A stretch of 6,839 nt of DNA from an uncultured Rubritalea sp. (GTDB taxonomy: Bacteria; Verrucomicrobiota; Verrucomicrobiia; Verrucomicrobiales; Akkermansiaceae): assembly GCA_937951395.1 (NCBI GenBank), contig CALFBV010000015.1, positions 1 to 6,839 of the forward strand. The letters run 5' to 3'. The notes under the pieces were generated by a model. It was not told where the DNA came from, did no database searches, and worked only from the letters and a program-made list of their open reading frames with translations. The translations under genes were made by a program, and so were the position numbers. Each line of letters begins with the position of its first letter. The stretch's first letter is position 1. This document shows positions 5,493 to 6,839 of this stretch, piece after piece.

Positions 5493-6839
5493 ATGAGTCA
5501 AAATTACTTCAATAGTCTCCCCCTTCGCCGCCAGCTCGATGAGCTTGGCACATGCCGCTTCATGGACGCAGCTGAATTCGCAAACGGTATAGAGGCTGCT
5601 AAAGGCCTCAAGATCGTCATCGTAGGATGTGGCGCTCAGGGTCTTAACCAGGGTCTCAATATGCGCGACTCAGGTCTCGATGTAGCCTACACACTCCGTG
5701 ACGCAGCCATCGCTGAAAAGCGCCAGTCATTCCTAAATGCTACTGAAAATGGCTTCAAAGTAGGCAACTACGAAGAAATGCTCCCTACAGCAGACATCGT
5801 GATGAACCTCGCTCCAGATAAGCAGCACACAGCAGTTGTGGAAAGCGTCATTCCTCACATGAAAGCAGGAGCTACTTTCTCATACGCACACGGATTCAAC
5901 ATCGTGGAAGAAGGCGTGCAGATCCGTAAGGACCTCACCGTCATCATGGTCGCACCTAAGTCACCAGGCTCTGAGGTACGTGAAGAATACAAGCGTGGAT
6001 TCGGCGTTCCTACTCTTATCGCATGTCACGTAGAGAATGACCCTACAGGAGAAGGCATCGAGCTAGCTAAGGCTCTCTGTGTTGCACAGGGCGGACACCA
6101 CGCAGGAGTCATCGAGTCATCATTCGTAGCTGAAGTAAAGTCAGACCTCATGGGTGAGCAGACGATTCTCTGCGGCCTTCTCCAAGCTGGATCTATCCTC
6201 AACTTCAACAAAATGGTAGAAAAAGGCATCGATGCCGGATACGCATCTAACCTCATCCAGAACGGCTGGGAAACCATCACAGAAGCTCTCAAGCACGGTG
6301 GCATCACTAACATGATGGATCGCCTCTCTAACCCTGCTAAGCTCGTAGCTTACCAGCTTTCAGAAGAGCTAAAGGACATCATGCGCCCACTCTTCGAGAA
6401 GCACATGGACGACATCATCGACGGGACATTCTCATCCACCATGATGACAGACTGGGCAAACGACGACGTAAACCTACTCGGCTGGAGAAAAGAAACTGGC
6501 GAGACAGACTTCGAGAAAACACCTGCTACTGGCGAGATCTCAGAGCAAGAATACTTCGACAAAGGCATCCTCATGGTCGCTATGGTGAAGGCTGGCGTAG
6601 AGCTCGCATACGAAGCAATGACAGAGGCTGGAATCAAGCCTGAGTCAGCTTACTACGAGTCACTCCACGAGACACCACTCATCGCAAACACCATTGCACG
6701 CAAGAAACTCTTCGAAATGAACCGCGTCATCTCAGACACAGCCGAATACGGCTGCTACCTCTTCTCACACGCCTGTGTGCCACTCCTAGAAGACTTCATG
6801 AAGACCGTAGACACAGACATCATCGGAAAGGGACTCAGC
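5493..6839 (+). CDS. ilvC: Ketol-acid reductoisomerase, class II (NADP+), partial (C-terminus beyond window)
   Basis: IlvC catalyses the Mg2+-dependent alkyl migration and NADPH reduction of acetolactate or acetohydroxybutyrate, the second common step of valine, leucine and isoleucine synthesis, in the cytoplasm. The frame gives 449 codons to the window edge; class II enzymes have about 490, so some 40 residues are missing. The Rossmann motif GCGAQG is at residues 45-50. Arg69, Arg77 and Ser79 correspond to the E. coli NADPH-phosphate contacts Arg68, Arg76 and Ser78. His133 and Lys156 (HGFN, APKSPG) and metal ligands Asp218 and Glu222 (KSDLMGEQ) are present. The second C-terminal knotted repeat, found only in the long form, supplies Glu389, Glu393 and Ser414, at the same numbers as in E. 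coli. The start is supported by [15 protein letters not shown], which aligns with E. coli MANYFNTLNLRQQL. Frequent CTC, ATC and GAA codons suggest high expression. It is divergent from ilvY, its likely activator. Confidence 0.98.
   Translation, partial: MSQNYFNSLPLRRQLDELGTCRFMDAAEFANGIEAAKGLKIVIVGCGAQGLNQGLNMRDSGLDVAYTLRDAAIAEKRQSFLNATENGFKVGNYEEMLPTADIVMNLAPDKQHTAVVESVIPHMKAGATFSYAHGFNIVEEGVQIRKDLTVIMVAPKSPGSEVREEYKRGFGVPTLIACHVENDPTGEGIELAKALCVAQGGHHAGVIESSFVAEVKSDLMGEQTILCGLLQAGSILNFNKMVEKGIDAGYASNLIQNGWETITEALKHGGITNMMDRLSNPAKLVAYQLSEELKDIMRPLFEKHMDDIIDGTFSSTMMTDWANDDVNLLGWRKETGETDFEKTPATGEISEQEYFDKGILMVAMVKAGVELAYEAMTEAGIKPESAYYESLHETPLIANTIARKKLFEMNRVISDTAEYGCYLFSHACVPLLEDFMKTVDTDIIGKGLS

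Noticed and set aside
6026..6637. Two minus-strand open frames of 95 codons each within ilvC
   Set aside because: Both are antisense to conserved ilvC catalytic sequence and show no recognisable domain.
1..6839. Search for a novel defence, mobile or biosynthetic system
   Set aside because: All four genes belong to well-known families, and there are no cassette-like small genes, terminal inverted repeats, CRISPR repeats or integrase genes.

Overview
The window holds four protein-coding genes, two of them cut by the window edges. The order is a partial acnB (minus strand, C-terminus missing at base 1), a secreted arylsulfatase-type sulfatase (minus), ilvY (minus) and a partial ilvC (plus strand, C-terminus missing at base 6839). 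There are no tRNA or rRNA genes, CRISPR arrays, insertion sequences or phage genes. No stretch longer than about 170 bases lacks a gene.

The organism looks like a Gram-negative bacterium of moderate GC, probably marine. AcnB is of the long form I associate with Bacteroidota-like aconitases, with an acidic insertion before residue 330 and extra residues between the cluster cysteines. The exported sulfatase is of a kind that is abundant in Verrucomicrobiota, Planctomycetota and Bacteroidota. Start codons lack convincing Shine-Dalgarno sequences, which also fits these groups. I lean towards Verrucomicrobiota, with low confidence; the sequence alone cannot settle it.

Right side (4444-6839): ilvY and ilvC are divergent and share a 170-bp regulatory region. 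This is the same arrangement as in E. coli, where the LysR-type regulator IlvY activates ilvC when the KARI substrates acetolactate or acetohydroxybutyrate accumulate. IlvC is a class II (long) ketol-acid reductoisomerase with every cofactor and metal residue checked in the visible part. The shared region holds TTGC/GCAA inverted repeats near ilvY that are good IlvY operator candidates. It also has a separate 9-bp inverted repeat flanking a 10-bp palindrome, and a G-free leader directly before the ilvC start.

Left side (1-4443): the sulfatase has a signal peptide and a complete formylglycine-type active site. It is preceded by four tandem imperfect copies of a 7-bp unit that end four bases before its start codon. 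acnB lies 88 bp downstream on the same strand and probably has its own promoter, since the gap holds a plausible -35/-10 pair, a 12-bp palindrome and a repeated octamer. Nothing links the sulfatase functionally to its two metabolic neighbours.

I found no evidence of a novel multi-gene system. The items most worth a second look are non-coding: the heptamer array, the layered symmetry between ilvY and ilvC, and the G-poor leaders.
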